This document shows positions 35,258-44,906 of a stretch of 64,000 nucleotides of DNA, piece by piece. This DNA is from Leptospira vanthielii serovar Holland str. Waz Holland = ATCC 700522 (GTDB lineage: Bacteria; Spirochaetota; Leptospiria; Leptospirales; Leptospiraceae). Within the stretch, counting starts at the first letter, position 1. Each line of letters starts with the position of its first letter. The notes beneath the pieces were generated by a model. It searched no databases. It had not been told where the DNA came from and was given only the letters and a program-made list of their open reading frames with translations. Made by a program: the position numbers and the translations under genes. The stretch covers positions 215,186 through 279,185 of the forward strand of contig NZ_AOGY02000014.1 of the NCBI RefSeq assembly GCF_000332455.1. Reading direction: 5' to 3'.

Positions 35258-36652
35258 TTAAATATTTTGTTCCATTCCAAGATAAATACTAAATACACTC
35301 ATCTGTTTGTTATAAGAAAATTGGAATGGATGAACTTCTTTACTAGAATAGATGGCATGGGATAACGTCCAGTCTGAAGTTTTTCCCCCATAAGTTTTTT
35401 TAGGAAATCCATATTCGCAAGCAATGTGTATTGTGGAATCATTCCAGGAGATACTTCCTCCCATCGAAAGATGATGTTCTATACTTGCTCCCAACATGGG
35501 GCTCACTCCACTAGCAGGAATTACATTATTTCCATAACTATATCCCATACGACTCATAAAACGATCATTCCACTTATACTCAGCTCCTATGGCAAATATG
35601 GTTTGGTTTTTCCAATTCAAATTGAATTGAAAGGCATTTGTCTCCACTCCAATGGGTGTCCTTACCCAAACATCCTCTAGGCGAAATTTACTAGAATTGA
35701 AACTTTCAGACCAAGGAATGTATTTGATATCGAAGTCGATGATAAACTTATCAGTGCGGTAGGAAATTCCTGCGATATGTTTGTCTGGCCAAATCATATA
35801 CCGAGACACTCTTGTTCCGAAGGATCTTTCAGGTGCGTAACCATCTACCTTCATGGTTCCATCCATAGGTAAAAAATTTCTGGTAGTGTAGGAATAAGCA
35901 ATTCGTATATTCTCTGTTAGATCATAGGAAACTCCGACTTTTCCTCCCATAGTATAGGCCGAATCACTTTGATAACGAATTCCACCAGGGATGGTAAGGC
36001 TTCTTGTTTCATCTTGGTAGGTTCTTTTTAATTCCATAAACCCGTAAACTAAGTCAAAACCCGCACCTACGGCAAAGTTTCCTTTTTTGAAACCGGCACC
36101 AAACGTAGATTTCATGGTCATAAATTTAAAATTTAAATCTTCTACTGCTTTTGTGCTTTCTCCAATAATGGGGATGTTTGTCCCAAAGGTTTCATTAAGT
36201 GTTCTACCATCAGGAGTATGTCGTTTGATATTTTTAAACTGTCCGCCCCCACCACCTTGTGCATACAAAGCAAAACCAATACTGATATTTTCCGATATAG
36301 GTTTGATGATCCCAATATAGGGTAAAACTGCTTTCGGATGTTCCATTGTGGAGTTGCGATAGGAACGACTAGGATCTGAATCAACGTACTCATCGTTATA
36401 TTCGATAGTGGGCAAATGGATTGCAGAACCTAATTCCCATTTGGTGCGTTTAACTCGTGCCAGATGGGATGGATTCGATTCCAAATCCATCACCGAACCT
36501 CCCACTGCTTGGAAGGCACCTCCCATTCCTGCTTGTCTTGCCCCAAAAGCCGGCTGGAGGATCCCGTGAAAGGCCTCCAGAGTGGGGGAAAGCCTTGGAT
36601 CCAAGATTAGAATTAGAATGAATAAAAATATGAAAATGCGACTCGAAATCAT
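35258..36652 (-). CDS. FadL/OMPP1/TodX-family outer-membrane transporter
   Basis: Beta-barrel of 464 residues. A signal peptide (about 1-25) leads to the FadL N-terminal signature FGARQAGMGGAFQAVGGSVMDLESNPSHLARV. The rest is alternating amphipathic strands (TYQDETRSLTIPGGIRYQ, SYDLTENIRIAYSYTTRNF), and the C-terminus is SIYLGMEQNI. Members import hydrophobic compounds, including fatty acids and aromatics, across the outer membrane. Here it heads a probable operon with the cytochrome and membrane proteins, so hydrophobic nutrient uptake is uncertain. Confidence 0.84.
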   Translation of the reverse strand: MISSRIFIFLFILILILDPRLSPTLEAFHGILQPAFGARQAGMGGAFQAVGGSVMDLESNPSHLARVKRTKWELGSAIHLPTIEYNDEYVDSDPSRSYRNSTMEHPKAVLPYIGIIKPISENISIGFALYAQGGGGGQFKNIKRHTPDGRTLNETFGTNIPIIGESTKAVEDLNFKFMTMKSTFGAGFKKGNFAVGAGFDLVYGFMELKRTYQDETRSLTIPGGIRYQSDSAYTMGGKVGVSYDLTENIRIAYSYTTRNFLPMDGTMKVDGYAPERSFGTRVSRYMIWPDKHIAGISYRTDKFIIDFDIKYIPWSESFNSSKFRLEDVWVRTPIGVETNAFQFNLNWKNQTIFAIGAEYKWNDRFMSRMGYSYGNNVIPASGVSPMLGASIEHHLSMGGSISWNDSTIHIACEYGFPKKTYGGKTSDWTLSHAIYSSKEVHPFQFSYNKQMSVFSIYLGMEQNI

Positions 36653-36699
36653 TTACTCCAGAGGAAGTGGAGCCCTTTCGAAGTCAAGGGGATAAAAAT

Positions 36700-37194
36700 T
36701 CAGAAAAGGGAGAAGCCCCGGGACACAAGGATTCCCAAAATCGCAATCGAAACGGATACCAACAAATTGAACCTACCAAAAAAAGCAGAAGTTTTTCTGT
36801 AGCGTTCATATTGAACAGGATCGGTTGTTAAGTAGATAAATGTTTTGGGTCCAGTCACAAAGTCGTGATATAAAGAAGATAAAAATAAAATGGTAAATAA
36901 TCCTATTTTCGATAAAAACATAAAACCTATGTTAGTTGAAAAAAGTGCTCCATTTGATTCAAAATAACCTTTGTTATACAAAAGTCCTATCCCTGAGAGA
37001 AGAAAAACTAAAAAAATAAAGTAAGATATATTTCTAAACTGGAGGGCCGTTAACTGGAGTAACCTTAATTTCTGATCTTTTAATTCTGGATTTCGTATGA
37101 CAGGCATAACAACGATTACATAAAAAATCATTCCTCCCACCCAAATCATCGCAGAGAAAATATGTAAGATTAAAAGTATAAAGTAAAACATCAT
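36700..37194 (-). CDS. CopD-like/haem-type integral membrane protein
   Basis: Product of 164 residues with four helices. The first contains HIFSAMIWVGGMIFYVIVVMPVI, the His-x6-WVGG-x-FxxxxxxP pattern seen in CopD/YcnJ-like membrane domains and in some haem proteins of the HemJ type. The last two helices also carry conserved Gly. It lies 47 bases upstream of the FadL gene on the same strand and may be part of that unit; divergent from the U32 gene. A copper-related role would fit the island, but the sequence does not prove it. Confidence 0.7.
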   Translation of the reverse strand: MMFYFILLILHIFSAMIWVGGMIFYVIVVMPVIRNPELKDQKLRLLQLTALQFRNISYFIFLVFLLSGIGLLYNKGYFESNGALFSTNIGFMFLSKIGLFTILFLSSLYHDFVTGPKTFIYLTTDPVQYERYRKTSAFFGRFNLLVSVSIAILGILVSRGFSLF

Positions 37195-37322
37195 GATTTC
37201 TAAAGAGTTGCATCTATAGAATTCTTTGTCGTTTCCTTTTTTTATTTTAGAAACAATCTAAAAATCCATTATATATATTTTCCTTTTTAGAAAAAGGGAT
37301 TCTTTTGGGATGGGTAAAGAGT

Positions 37323-38576
37323 ATGTCCCAGATGAGAAAAATTCCAGAACTGTTACTTCCTGCGGGAAGTTTAGAAAAATTAGAAATTGCTTATCTATTT
37401 GGTGCGGATGCAGCCTATTGTGGTGTCCCTAGGTTTTCTTTGCGAGCCAGAGAAAACGATTTTACCATGGAGGCATTGGAAGCGGGTGTATCTCTTGCCC
37501 GGAAACTCGGTAAAAAAATCTATTTCACAGTGAATAACATTCCCAGAAATTCTAAGTTACCATCTTATCCAAAGTATTTAGATATGATGGCGGCTTTAAA
37601 GCCAGATGCATTGATTATGGCAGATCCTGGTTTGATACTCATTACCAAAGAAACTCATCCTGAAATTGACATTCATATTTCTGTCCAAGCCAATACAATG
37701 AATTATGCGGCAGTGAAATTTTGGAAAAAATTTGGTGCCACTCGTGTCATTTTGTCTCGTGAAGTTTCCATTTCTGAAATAACAGAAATCAAAAATGAAG
37801 TTCCTGATATGGAAATTGAAGTGTTTGTTCATGGATCCATTTGTATCGCCCATAGTGGTCGTTGTTTTATGAGTAATTATTTTAAAAAACGGGATGCCAA
37901 CCAAGGTTCTTGTAATAACGCCTGTCGGGATTTGTATAAAGTATTTGTGACCAATCCGAAACAAAATGATGAACCTATGGAACTGATTACAGACGAGGAG
38001 GGAACATTTTTAATGAACTCCAAAGACCTACGAGCTATTGAATTCTTACAAGAGTTATGTGATGCGGGGGTGGATTCTTTAAAAGTGGAAGGTCGCACTA
38101 AAAACGATTATTATGTGGGAATGGTGGCTCGCAGTTACAGACACACCTTAGATAACATTGCACGAGGAGAAAGTTTTGACAGGAAGTGGTTACTAGAACT
38201 CGATAAAGTTTCTTCTAGAAAATACTTTTCTGGTTTTTTAACTCGTGGGATGGAAGATAGAGTTGCTGAGGAGGAAAGAGATTTCCAAAACAATGAATTT
38301 GGAACCAGTTTACAGATGAGTCAAAAGTATGCGGGGTTTGTAAAAGAGTATAAATCCGATACAAAACGAATTGTCATTGAAGTCAAAAATAAAATCCAAA
38401 AAGGGGATGTGATGGAAGTGATCACAACCACAGATCCGGATCCCTTAACGTTTACTGTAGATCAGATATTTTATAAAGAGAAACCCGTGGAAGTGATTAG
38501 TGGGGGAATGGGAACTGTTGAGTTAGAAGTTCCATTTCTGATTCCTTCGAAATCTTTTTTAAGTAAAAAACTATAA
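37323..38576 (+). CDS. U32-family peptidase-like protein (tRNA-hydroxylation/RlhA type)
   Basis: Cytoplasmic protein of about 418 residues. It has the U32 signature VEGRTKNDYYVGMVARSYRHTLD and the Cys cluster GSICIAHSGRCFMSNYF with GSCNNACRDLY, matching TrhP/RlhA-like members that hydroxylate tRNA or rRNA, rather than true proteases. The first possible start is TTG 37305, but ATG 37323 (MSQMRKIPELLLPAGSLEKL) is preceded by AAAGAG and gives the normal N-terminus. Stands alone; divergent from the CopD-like gene. Confidence 0.88.
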   Translation: MSQMRKIPELLLPAGSLEKLEIAYLFGADAAYCGVPRFSLRARENDFTMEALEAGVSLARKLGKKIYFTVNNIPRNSKLPSYPKYLDMMAALKPDALIMADPGLILITKETHPEIDIHISVQANTMNYAAVKFWKKFGATRVILSREVSISEITEIKNEVPDMEIEVFVHGSICIAHSGRCFMSNYFKKRDANQGSCNNACRDLYKVFVTNPKQNDEPMELITDEEGTFLMNSKDLRAIEFLQELCDAGVDSLKVEGRTKNDYYVGMVARSYRHTLDNIARGESFDRKWLLELDKVSSRKYFSGFLTRGMEDRVAEEERDFQNNEFGTSLQMSQKYAGFVKEYKSDTKRIVIEVKNKIQKGDVMEVITTTDPDPLTFTVDQIFYKEKPVEVISGGMGTVELEVPFLIPSKSFLSKKL

Positions 38577-38676
38577 GACAGTTTTTCTCGTCGCAGATTT
38601 AAACCTCGTTTCCTTTGAGAATCTGTCTAAGGAGAGCTGTTAAGTAACAATAGAAATAGGTAACTAAGGATCTTTT

Positions 38677-39543
38677 GTGAGAAATACTTTAAAATGGATC
38701 ATTTTCATTCTCTTTGTAATCACCCTGAACTGTGGCAAAGAATCTAACGGGGAAAGTACGGCGCCAGTCGAAGCCGAGATGCGTTCCTTGGATGTTGCGA
38801 GTGAGAAAAAAGTGGCTCCCAGTGCTCCGAGAGCCGAAGAGAGCGTTGAACAACCGTCAGTCGAAAACCAATTAGGACAAGTATTTGTTCCCATCCCCAC
38901 TAGTTCCGAACGATTACTTGAATACCAAGTCCAATTAAGTTACCAAACGCAAAATTTGATTAAAACACGTAAGGATATTCTTGGTTTTATTACCAAATAT
39001 GGTTATATCGAAAGTAGTTCTGCTGTGAATGCAGACTCTCCTTATATGAGCCTTCGCGTTCATATCCATTCCGAAAAATTATATGAAGCCTTAATAGAAT
39101 TGGATACTTATGGAGTTTTACAGAGTGAGGATATTTCCACTGTAGATCATACCGAAGGAATGGTATGGCAAAAGATCAAATCAAACCGTGAAAAAATTCG
39201 TTTAGCTCGACGTTCCAATGCAAACAACCAAACTTCTGCCAATTCAAAAAATTGGCAAACGATCGAAGAAGCTGTAACCGATAGCGAAAATAATTTGGAC
39301 AATTCGGAACATGAAATTTGGAAAATCAAAGATAAGGTAAAATGTGCCACCTTAAACGTAAATTTTTCAACACCCATCCCACCGGATAAAATCCAAGTCC
39401 CAACCTATAAAAATGCTTTCATTGGAATACTAAATGTATTTTTAGAATTAACATACTATCTAATTTGGATGATTCCTTTATTTATCCTTGCAGGTATTTT
39501 GTATTTTCCTGTGAAAAAGATTGGGAAGTATTTTAAAAAATAA
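38677..39543 (+). CDS. DUF4349-family lipoprotein
   Basis: Lipoprotein of 288 residues: signal MRNTLKWIIFILFVITLNC (Cys19), a linker rich in Ala/Ser/Glu, a DUF4349 domain (LEYQVQLSYQTQNLIKTRKDILGFITKYGYI, with a coiled coil around WQTIEEAVTDSENNLDNSEHEIWKIKDKVKC) and one C-terminal membrane helix (YYLIWMIPLFILAGILYFP). GTG start with AAGGA six bases before. DUF4349 proteins are found at the envelope; function unknown. Followed by a strong terminator at 39579-39604. Confidence 0.85.
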   Translation: MRNTLKWIIFILFVITLNCGKESNGESTAPVEAEMRSLDVASEKKVAPSAPRAEESVEQPSVENQLGQVFVPIPTSSERLLEYQVQLSYQTQNLIKTRKDILGFITKYGYIESSSAVNADSPYMSLRVHIHSEKLYEALIELDTYGVLQSEDISTVDHTEGMVWQKIKSNREKIRLARRSNANNQTSANSKNWQTIEEAVTDSENNLDNSEHEIWKIKDKVKCATLNVNFSTPIPPDKIQVPTYKNAFIGILNVFLELTYYLIWMIPLFILAGILYFPVKKIGKYFKK

Positions 39544-39578
39544 TACAGAAAAGGAAAGAGAGGCAAGTTTAGTAAAGG

Positions 39579-39604
39579 ACTCCAACATTTAGTTGGAGTT
39601 TTTA
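39579..39604 (+). terminator. Rho-independent terminator after the DUF4349 gene
   Basis: Arms ACTCCAAC and GTTGGAGT, perfectly complementary with a 5-base loop, followed directly by a run of T (TTTTT). It lies 36 bases beyond the DUF4349 stop. Confidence 0.85.
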
Positions 39605-39666
39605 ACATCTTTAGTTTTCTATATAACTATTATATAAAAAGTCACCCCTCGTATAGAAGAATTTTA

Positions 39667-40122
39667 CTACTTCGAAACGGAATAACTTCGTATCCATGAT
39701 TCGGACTTTTCGGGATCATCAAAAAAATGTTCTGATTCTTTTCCAAATCGACTTTCGTATTTATTGATTTTATAACTATCGTGATGGCAATGGACAGCAG
39801 CCAAACATTCAATTTCGTTTTCCGAACTTAATTTTAAATCTTTTGCTTCTTCGAATAAATCCAAGTATCCGATTCTCCAATTGTATTGGCTTAATAGTAG
39901 AGGGATTATGTCCCGGTAAGATTTATGTGCAGAAACGGAAGCAGGGTTTAGGCCGTGAAGGTTTACAAAGATTTTAAATTTAGTGCCAGCAGGAATCTCA
40001 GCGAATGCTTTTTCCAAACTTTGTTTCCATTTGGATACTTCTGTTTCTGTCACAGATCCTGAGATTCTGGTAGTGATTAGAGATGACTGCTCTTCCCATT
40101 TTGTATAGATTTCATTATTCAT
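39667..40122 (-). CDS. hypothetical protein, possible STAS-like fold
   Basis: Product of 151 residues with no signal peptide. Its start MNNEIYTKWEEQSSLITTRISGSVTETEVSKWKQSLEKAF reads like a STAS/SpoIIAA-like domain (strands followed by a long helix), which would suit a cytoplasmic regulatory partner. A His-containing segment, AAVHCHHDSYKINKYE, follows. Family not established. It is divergent from the chemoreceptor gene, with the 40174 palindrome between them. Confidence 0.65.
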   Translation of the reverse strand: MNNEIYTKWEEQSSLITTRISGSVTETEVSKWKQSLEKAFAEIPAGTKFKIFVNLHGLNPASVSAHKSYRDIIPLLLSQYNWRIGYLDLFEEAKDLKLSSENEIECLAAVHCHHDSYKINKYESRFGKESEHFFDDPEKSESWIRSYSVSK

Positions 40123-40173
40123 ATTGTTTGGACATGAGTAGTAATCCCTATTTCATAAAAAAAGATTTTTTAG

Positions 40174-40188
40174 TTAGAATGATTCTAG
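40174..40188. promoter_or_regulatory. PerR/Fur-like palindrome between divergent genes
   Basis: TTAGAATGATTCTAG forms two 7-base arms around a central G, with only the outermost pair non-complementary, a 7-1-7 layout like PerR and Fur boxes. It lies 52 bases from the start of the 39667-40122 gene and 118 bases from the chemoreceptor ATG. Regulator and target are inference. Confidence 0.45.
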
Positions 40189-40305
40189 GTATGTTGCAAA
40201 AAAACAGCGATTTCAAATTCTGAACCAATGGACCTCGTGGTGGGTTCTTTAAGAATATTCTGATATTCAGAACCACGTTCAATAGAAAAAAATTGGGAAA
40301 TATTT

Positions 40306-42300
40306 ATGCAGCGTAATTCTATTAAATTCATTTTGTTACTGAGTGGTGCTTCGATTCTTTTCATCATCAGCTGTTCTGTAGGTGCAGTCGCTTACTACTT
40401 TGGGCAAAAAAAAATAAAAGAAGCTTATATTGGACAAATGCAAGGAATTGTAGAAGTTGTTGGTCAAGAGGTCGATGATTTTTTTGTAAACCATGTCAAT
40501 GTCATTAAAACTGTAGCCAATGACCAAAGAACGATCACATCATTAAAAACTGGGAAACCCATTGCGCAGGCCTACTTTAAAGAGATGAATGATCGGTATG
40601 GAGTTTACGAAAATATCTACACACATACTTACGATAATGATCCCCGAGTCGTAGCGGATGCTACGGGCCAAGCCATCGGTTGGAAAATGAAACCAGAAGA
40701 TATGGATCCAGAAGAACTGAAGGCTGGTAAAGAAAAAAGATACTTTGTCGGAAAACCCATTCTAAATCCTCTCACAAACAATCCAGTGGTTACTATTACC
40801 TATCCGGTGTATGACAACGGAAAATTAATCGGAAATGCGGGCATTGCACTTTCACTCATGAACTTAACCGATAAGGTGATCAATAAAATCAAAATTGGTC
40901 GCGACGGTTATGTTGTTGTTTCTACAAAAGCGGGACTCCTCATTGCCTTAAAAGAAAAAGCTCAAATTTTAAAATACGATTTATCTAAAGATGAATCAGG
41001 TGCACGTATGTTGTCTTTGAAAACAGGAGATGTACTTGAGTTTGAATATTTAGAAAGAGAACACCTTGCTGTGAGTCATCATTTAAAAGATTGGGGAATG
41101 GTGATCCTCGCCATCCAACCAAAAGAAGAAATCAAAGAAGCATTGTTTGAATTACTTGTGATGATTGGAATTTCTTCCGTAGTCATAGCCTGCATTTCCA
41201 TCTGGTTGTTTTTTATTTTACTTAGCAAACGATTGAATCCGCTGGAAGAAGTGAGTCATATTTTTACAGAGATGTCAGATGGGAATTTAACTTCGACCAT
41301 CAAAGTTGTTTATGATGATGAGATTGGACGTATGGGACAAGGACTCAATGTATTTATTGCTAGTTTAAGAAAGTCCTTTGAAGAGATCCAAAGGATTACC
41401 ATTGAACTTGCAGCTTCATCGGAAGAATTAACTTCCTCATCTAATACTTTTGCTACAGGAGCGCAGTCCACTGCGGCTTCTTCTGAAGAGATGTCTGCCA
41501 CGATTGAAGAAATGTCCGCAGGAATGGATCATATTGCTGCATCTACAGATAGGCAATTTGGAAACTTTACCAATTTCCATTCTAAAATTAGAGAACTATC
41601 GGAAAGTATCCGCAAAATTGGATCTGAAATTGAAAGCACATTGAAGTTAGCGGAATCTATTTCTAACCAAGCAAAAAAGGGAGAAGAGTCCATCCAAGGT
41701 ATGAGCCAAATGATTGAGAATATCCTCCATTCCTCGGGAGAGATGACTGCCATCATTCAAATCATCAATGAAATCTCAGACCAAACACAGCTTTTGGCTT
41801 TGAATGCTGCGATAGAAGCAGCTAGAGCTGGTGAAGCAGGAAGAGGGTTTGCTGTTGTTGCTGATGAGATTTCCAAACTTTCAGAAAAAACTGCCTCCTC
41901 TATTAAATCGATTGGAAGTATGATTACTAAAAACAATCGGGAATTGGATTCCGGTGCCAATGCCATTCGTTCTTCCGCCGAAATGTTACACAACATCATC
42001 CAAAATGTGGAAACAGTAAATGCAGCGATGAACAAATTATACTCAGTCACTTCTGCCCAAGAGTCCATCAAACGAGAAGTAGATGAAGGTGCTGAACAAA
42101 TGGGTTTTGATGCAGAGACAATCAAACTTTCTACCAATGAACAGAAGAGAGCAGTAAGAGAAATTTCGGAAGTTATCATCCAAATCAACGAACATACGTT
42201 AAGTACTGCTTCTGGTTCGGAAGAAATGTCCTCCTCTGCGCAAAATTTAGCGTCGACAGCAGAGATTTTGAGAGGGATCACAGAACGATTTAAATTGTAA
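40306..42300 (+). CDS. methyl-accepting chemotaxis protein with dCache sensor domain
   Basis: Receptor of 664 residues. A membrane helix (about 8-30) is followed by a periplasmic dCache domain (about 35-275, with [19 protein letters not shown] and [20 protein letters not shown]), a second helix near 283-305, HAMP ([20 protein letters not shown]), and the signalling hairpin [32 protein letters not shown]. Flanking methylation helices contain SSEEMSAT repeats. dCache domains often sense amino acids or small acids. Signals to the CheA/CheW system controlling the flagella. Confidence 0.93.
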   Translation: MQRNSIKFILLLSGASILFIISCSVGAVAYYFGQKKIKEAYIGQMQGIVEVVGQEVDDFFVNHVNVIKTVANDQRTITSLKTGKPIAQAYFKEMNDRYGVYENIYTHTYDNDPRVVADATGQAIGWKMKPEDMDPEELKAGKEKRYFVGKPILNPLTNNPVVTITYPVYDNGKLIGNAGIALSLMNLTDKVINKIKIGRDGYVVVSTKAGLLIALKEKAQILKYDLSKDESGARMLSLKTGDVLEFEYLEREHLAVSHHLKDWGMVILAIQPKEEIKEALFELLVMIGISSVVIACISIWLFFILLSKRLNPLEEVSHIFTEMSDGNLTSTIKVVYDDEIGRMGQGLNVFIASLRKSFEEIQRITIELAASSEELTSSSNTFATGAQSTAASSEEMSATIEEMSAGMDHIAASTDRQFGNFTNFHSKIRELSESIRKIGSEIESTLKLAESISNQAKKGEESIQGMSQMIENILHSSGEMTAIIQIINEISDQTQLLALNAAIEAARAGEAGRGFAVVADEISKLSEKTASSIKSIGSMITKNNRELDSGANAIRSSAEMLHNIIQNVETVNAAMNKLYSVTSAQESIKREVDEGAEQMGFDAETIKLSTNEQKRAVREISEVIIQINEHTLSTASGSEEMSSSAQNLASTAEILRGITERFKL

Positions 42301-42364
42301 AAATTGGTTCGACATAGAATCAAAATTTGCCATTGTTTTTATCAAATTGTAATTTGAGGATTTC

Positions 42365-44227
42365 ATGGCAAATTTACTAAAGATTTTTTTCTCTCTGGCA
42401 GTTTCGATTTTTTTATTCCAATGTTTGGGAAGTCGTCGGCCACTTGTTCCTTCCTATGAGGATCCGCAAGGAAGTTTACGTGATGCTGCCGTTGGAAAAA
42501 AGTTTATGGTGTCCACTGGGAATCCATTGGCGACTAAGGCTGCGATCAAAGTTTTAGAAAGTGGTGGGAATGCTGTTGATGCGGCAGTTGCAGCCCTCCT
42601 TGTGTTAAATGTAACCAATGGAGAAGCTGCTAGTTTTCCTTCCGTTGCACCAACATTAGTTTATGATAAAAAATCAGGACAAGTCAAAAGTTACATAGGA
42701 GCAGGGACCGCACCCCAAAAAGCAAACATCGATTGGTTTAAAGAGAAAGGTTATGATGTGATGCCAAAAAATTCTATTTTGACTCAGTTGTTACCAGCTT
42801 CTCCCGATGTCATTATACGATTGTTACAAGATCATGGAACAAAATCTTTTTCGGAACTAGTGCAACCGGCCATTAGCGTAGCAGAAGAAGGATTTCCGGC
42901 AAATCGAATCCTAGTAAAAAACTTAGATTTACCTTTATATAAACGTTTAGGTTTTACATTGATTATGCCATACAACTCAGAAGTATACCTTGAAAAAAAA
43001 TGGTGGTATGGAATTAGAGAAGGAGAACTTACCAAACGGTTGGATCTTGCGAAGACATGGAAGTCTATGGCCAATGAAGAAGTTCAAACCTTAAAAAGGG
43101 GAAAAACCAGAAAACAAGCGTTAGAGTCTGTAAGAGACTATTTTTATAAAGGACCTATTTCTGACGCCATTGTAAAACTACATACGGATAAAAATGGTCT
43201 GATTACGAAAGAAGATTTGGCAAACTATGTTGGTGGTTGGGAAAAACCAGTTTCCGGTGAGTTTAGAGATTATCAAATTTTATCAAACCAAACTTGGACA
43301 CAAGGACCGGTCGTTCCCATGGTTTTGCAACTGTTAGATGGTATTGATCTTAAATCGATGGGTCATAACTCACCGGAATATATCCATACAGTTTCACAAG
43401 CGATTGAGCTTGTCATTGCGGATAGAGAAAAGTATTTTGGAGATCCAAAATTTGTAGAGGTTCCTATTGATGGTTTGCTTTCCAAAAAATATGCGACTCT
43501 CAGAAGAAAACTGATTCAAAAAGATGCCTTTGGGGTTACACCTCCTTCCGGAAATCCTTGGATGTTTGATGCAAAGAAACCAAACTCTGCTAACACAGAA
43601 CCTAACGAAACTAAGGACGAAACTATCAGTGAAATTAAATATGGAAAAGACACCACTTATTTGAGTATTGTGGATGAAAGCGGGAATGCAGTCTCTCTCA
43701 CACCGAGTGATTTTCCTCAATCCCCTATGGTTCCAGGTACAGGACTTACTTTAGGAATCCGTATGACACAGTTTCGTTTGGACCCAAATCATCCTTCTGC
43801 ACTTGCTCCAGGAAAACGACCAAGGATCACACCGAATCCAGGAATGGTCTTAAAACAAGGAAAGTTGTGGATGAGTTTTGGAACACCTGGTGGCGATGTT
43901 CAAAGCCAAGCGATGATTCAATTTTTTCTAAATGTCATAGTGTTTGGAATGGATCCACAAAAAGCAGTGGAGGCACCTAGGTTTCGTTCGGTGAACTGGC
44001 CAGATAGTTTTTCTCCACATACTTACAGGCCTGGTGGAATAGAATTAGAAGAGACTTTGTATACAGCGGTCTCCGATTCTTTAGAAACGAAGGGTTACAA
44101 AGTTTATAAAAAAGGGCATCTGGATAATGATTTTGGCTCCGTCTGTTCAGTGTTAAATGATATTAAAAATGGGAAACTGATCGGAGTTGCCGATCCTAGA
44201 GAAGAGTCCTGGGCAGAAGGAAAATAA
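42365..44227 (+). CDS. gamma-glutamyltransferase-family lipoprotein
   Basis: Ntn-hydrolase of 620 residues with a lipoprotein signal (SIFLFQCLG, Cys20). The family core is visible: SGGNAVDAAVAALLVLNVTN, then the autocleavage site with nucleophile Thr430 in KDTTYLSIVDESGNAVSLT, and FGTPGGDVQSQAMIQFFLN. The expected TTH triad is TTY here, and the small-subunit loop (PGTGLTLGIRMTQFRLDP) is closer to YwrD-like members than to classical GGT. Glutathione or gamma-glutamyl peptide hydrolysis is likely; transpeptidase activity is uncertain. A palindrome TCAAATT-GT-AATTTGA lies just before the ribosome-binding site (42342-42357). Confidence 0.85.
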   Translation: MANLLKIFFSLAVSIFLFQCLGSRRPLVPSYEDPQGSLRDAAVGKKFMVSTGNPLATKAAIKVLESGGNAVDAAVAALLVLNVTNGEAASFPSVAPTLVYDKKSGQVKSYIGAGTAPQKANIDWFKEKGYDVMPKNSILTQLLPASPDVIIRLLQDHGTKSFSELVQPAISVAEEGFPANRILVKNLDLPLYKRLGFTLIMPYNSEVYLEKKWWYGIREGELTKRLDLAKTWKSMANEEVQTLKRGKTRKQALESVRDYFYKGPISDAIVKLHTDKNGLITKEDLANYVGGWEKPVSGEFRDYQILSNQTWTQGPVVPMVLQLLDGIDLKSMGHNSPEYIHTVSQAIELVIADREKYFGDPKFVEVPIDGLLSKKYATLRRKLIQKDAFGVTPPSGNPWMFDAKKPNSANTEPNETKDETISEIKYGKDTTYLSIVDESGNAVSLTPSDFPQSPMVPGTGLTLGIRMTQFRLDPNHPSALAPGKRPRITPNPGMVLKQGKLWMSFGTPGGDVQSQAMIQFFLNVIVFGMDPQKAVEAPRFRSVNWPDSFSPHTYRPGGIELEETLYTAVSDSLETKGYKVYKKGHLDNDFGSVCSVLNDIKNGKLIGVADPREESWAEGK

Positions 44228-44237
44228 TTTTTCATTT

Positions 44238-44906
44238 ATGACCAAAATACTTCTGATAGAAGATGAACCAGGGATTCAGGAAACCATCCAAATCACTTTG
44301 GAGTCGGAAGGATTTTCTGTATCTTTGGCTTTCACTGGAAAAGAAGGGATTCAAAAAGTTTCCCATGATATCGCTCTCATTATTCTTGATATTGGACTAC
44401 CTGACCAAAATGGATTTGAAGTTTTGAAAGAAATTCGAAAGTCATATCAAACACCTGTTATTTTTTTAACAGCACGAAATACCGAAATTGATAAAGTTTT
44501 GGGATTGGAGATTGGGGCAGACGATTATATTGTAAAACCATTTAGCCCCAGAGAACTTTTGGCAAGGATACGAGCCATTTTAAGAAGAACAACACAACCC
44601 CAACCAATGGAAGATCACAAATTTAGAATTTCATTGGATAAAAAATTGGTTTATTTGAATGGAAAAACTTTGAACCTTTCCCCTTACGAATACAAAACGA
44701 TGGAATTGTTTTTTAAATGGCCCGGTCGTATATTTACTAGAGAAGAAATTATGGACAATGTGTGGACGGAACCAGAAGATAGTTTCGACCGCGCTGTGGA
44801 TACAGTTATCAAAAACATCCGTGCCAGGTTCAAAGAAATTGAAAATGACTTCGACCCGATTGAAACAAGAAGGGGACAAGGTTATGGATTGAAGGAAAAA
44901 ATATGA
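44238..44906 (+). CDS. creB: CreB-type response regulator (OmpR family)
   Basis: Response regulator of 222 residues. The receiver domain has DEPG at its acidic pocket, the phospho-acceptor Asp51 in LIILDIGLPDQNG and the Lys switch in YIVKPFSPRELLARI. A winged-helix OmpR domain follows (SPYEYKTMELFFKWPGRIFTREEIMDNVW). The frame extends upstream to 44187, but MTKILLIEDEP at ATG 44238 is the natural start. Its stop overlaps the creC start (ATGA). In E. coli CreB regulates creD and metabolic genes in response to growth on minimal media or cell-wall stress. Confidence 0.88.
   Translation: MTKILLIEDEPGIQETIQITLESEGFSVSLAFTGKEGIQKVSHDIALIILDIGLPDQNGFEVLKEIRKSYQTPVIFLTARNTEIDKVLGLEIGADDYIVKPFSPRELLARIRAILRRTTQPQPMEDHKFRISLDKKLVYLNGKTLNLSPYEYKTMELFFKWPGRIFTREEIMDNVWTEPEDSFDRAVDTVIKNIRARFKEIENDFDPIETRRGQGYGLKEKI

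Noticed and set aside
41757..42323. 188-codon open frame antisense to the chemoreceptor 40306-42300
   Set aside because: It lies wholly inside the conserved signalling domain of the chemoreceptor, has no recognisable product and is a shadow of the repetitive codons of that domain.
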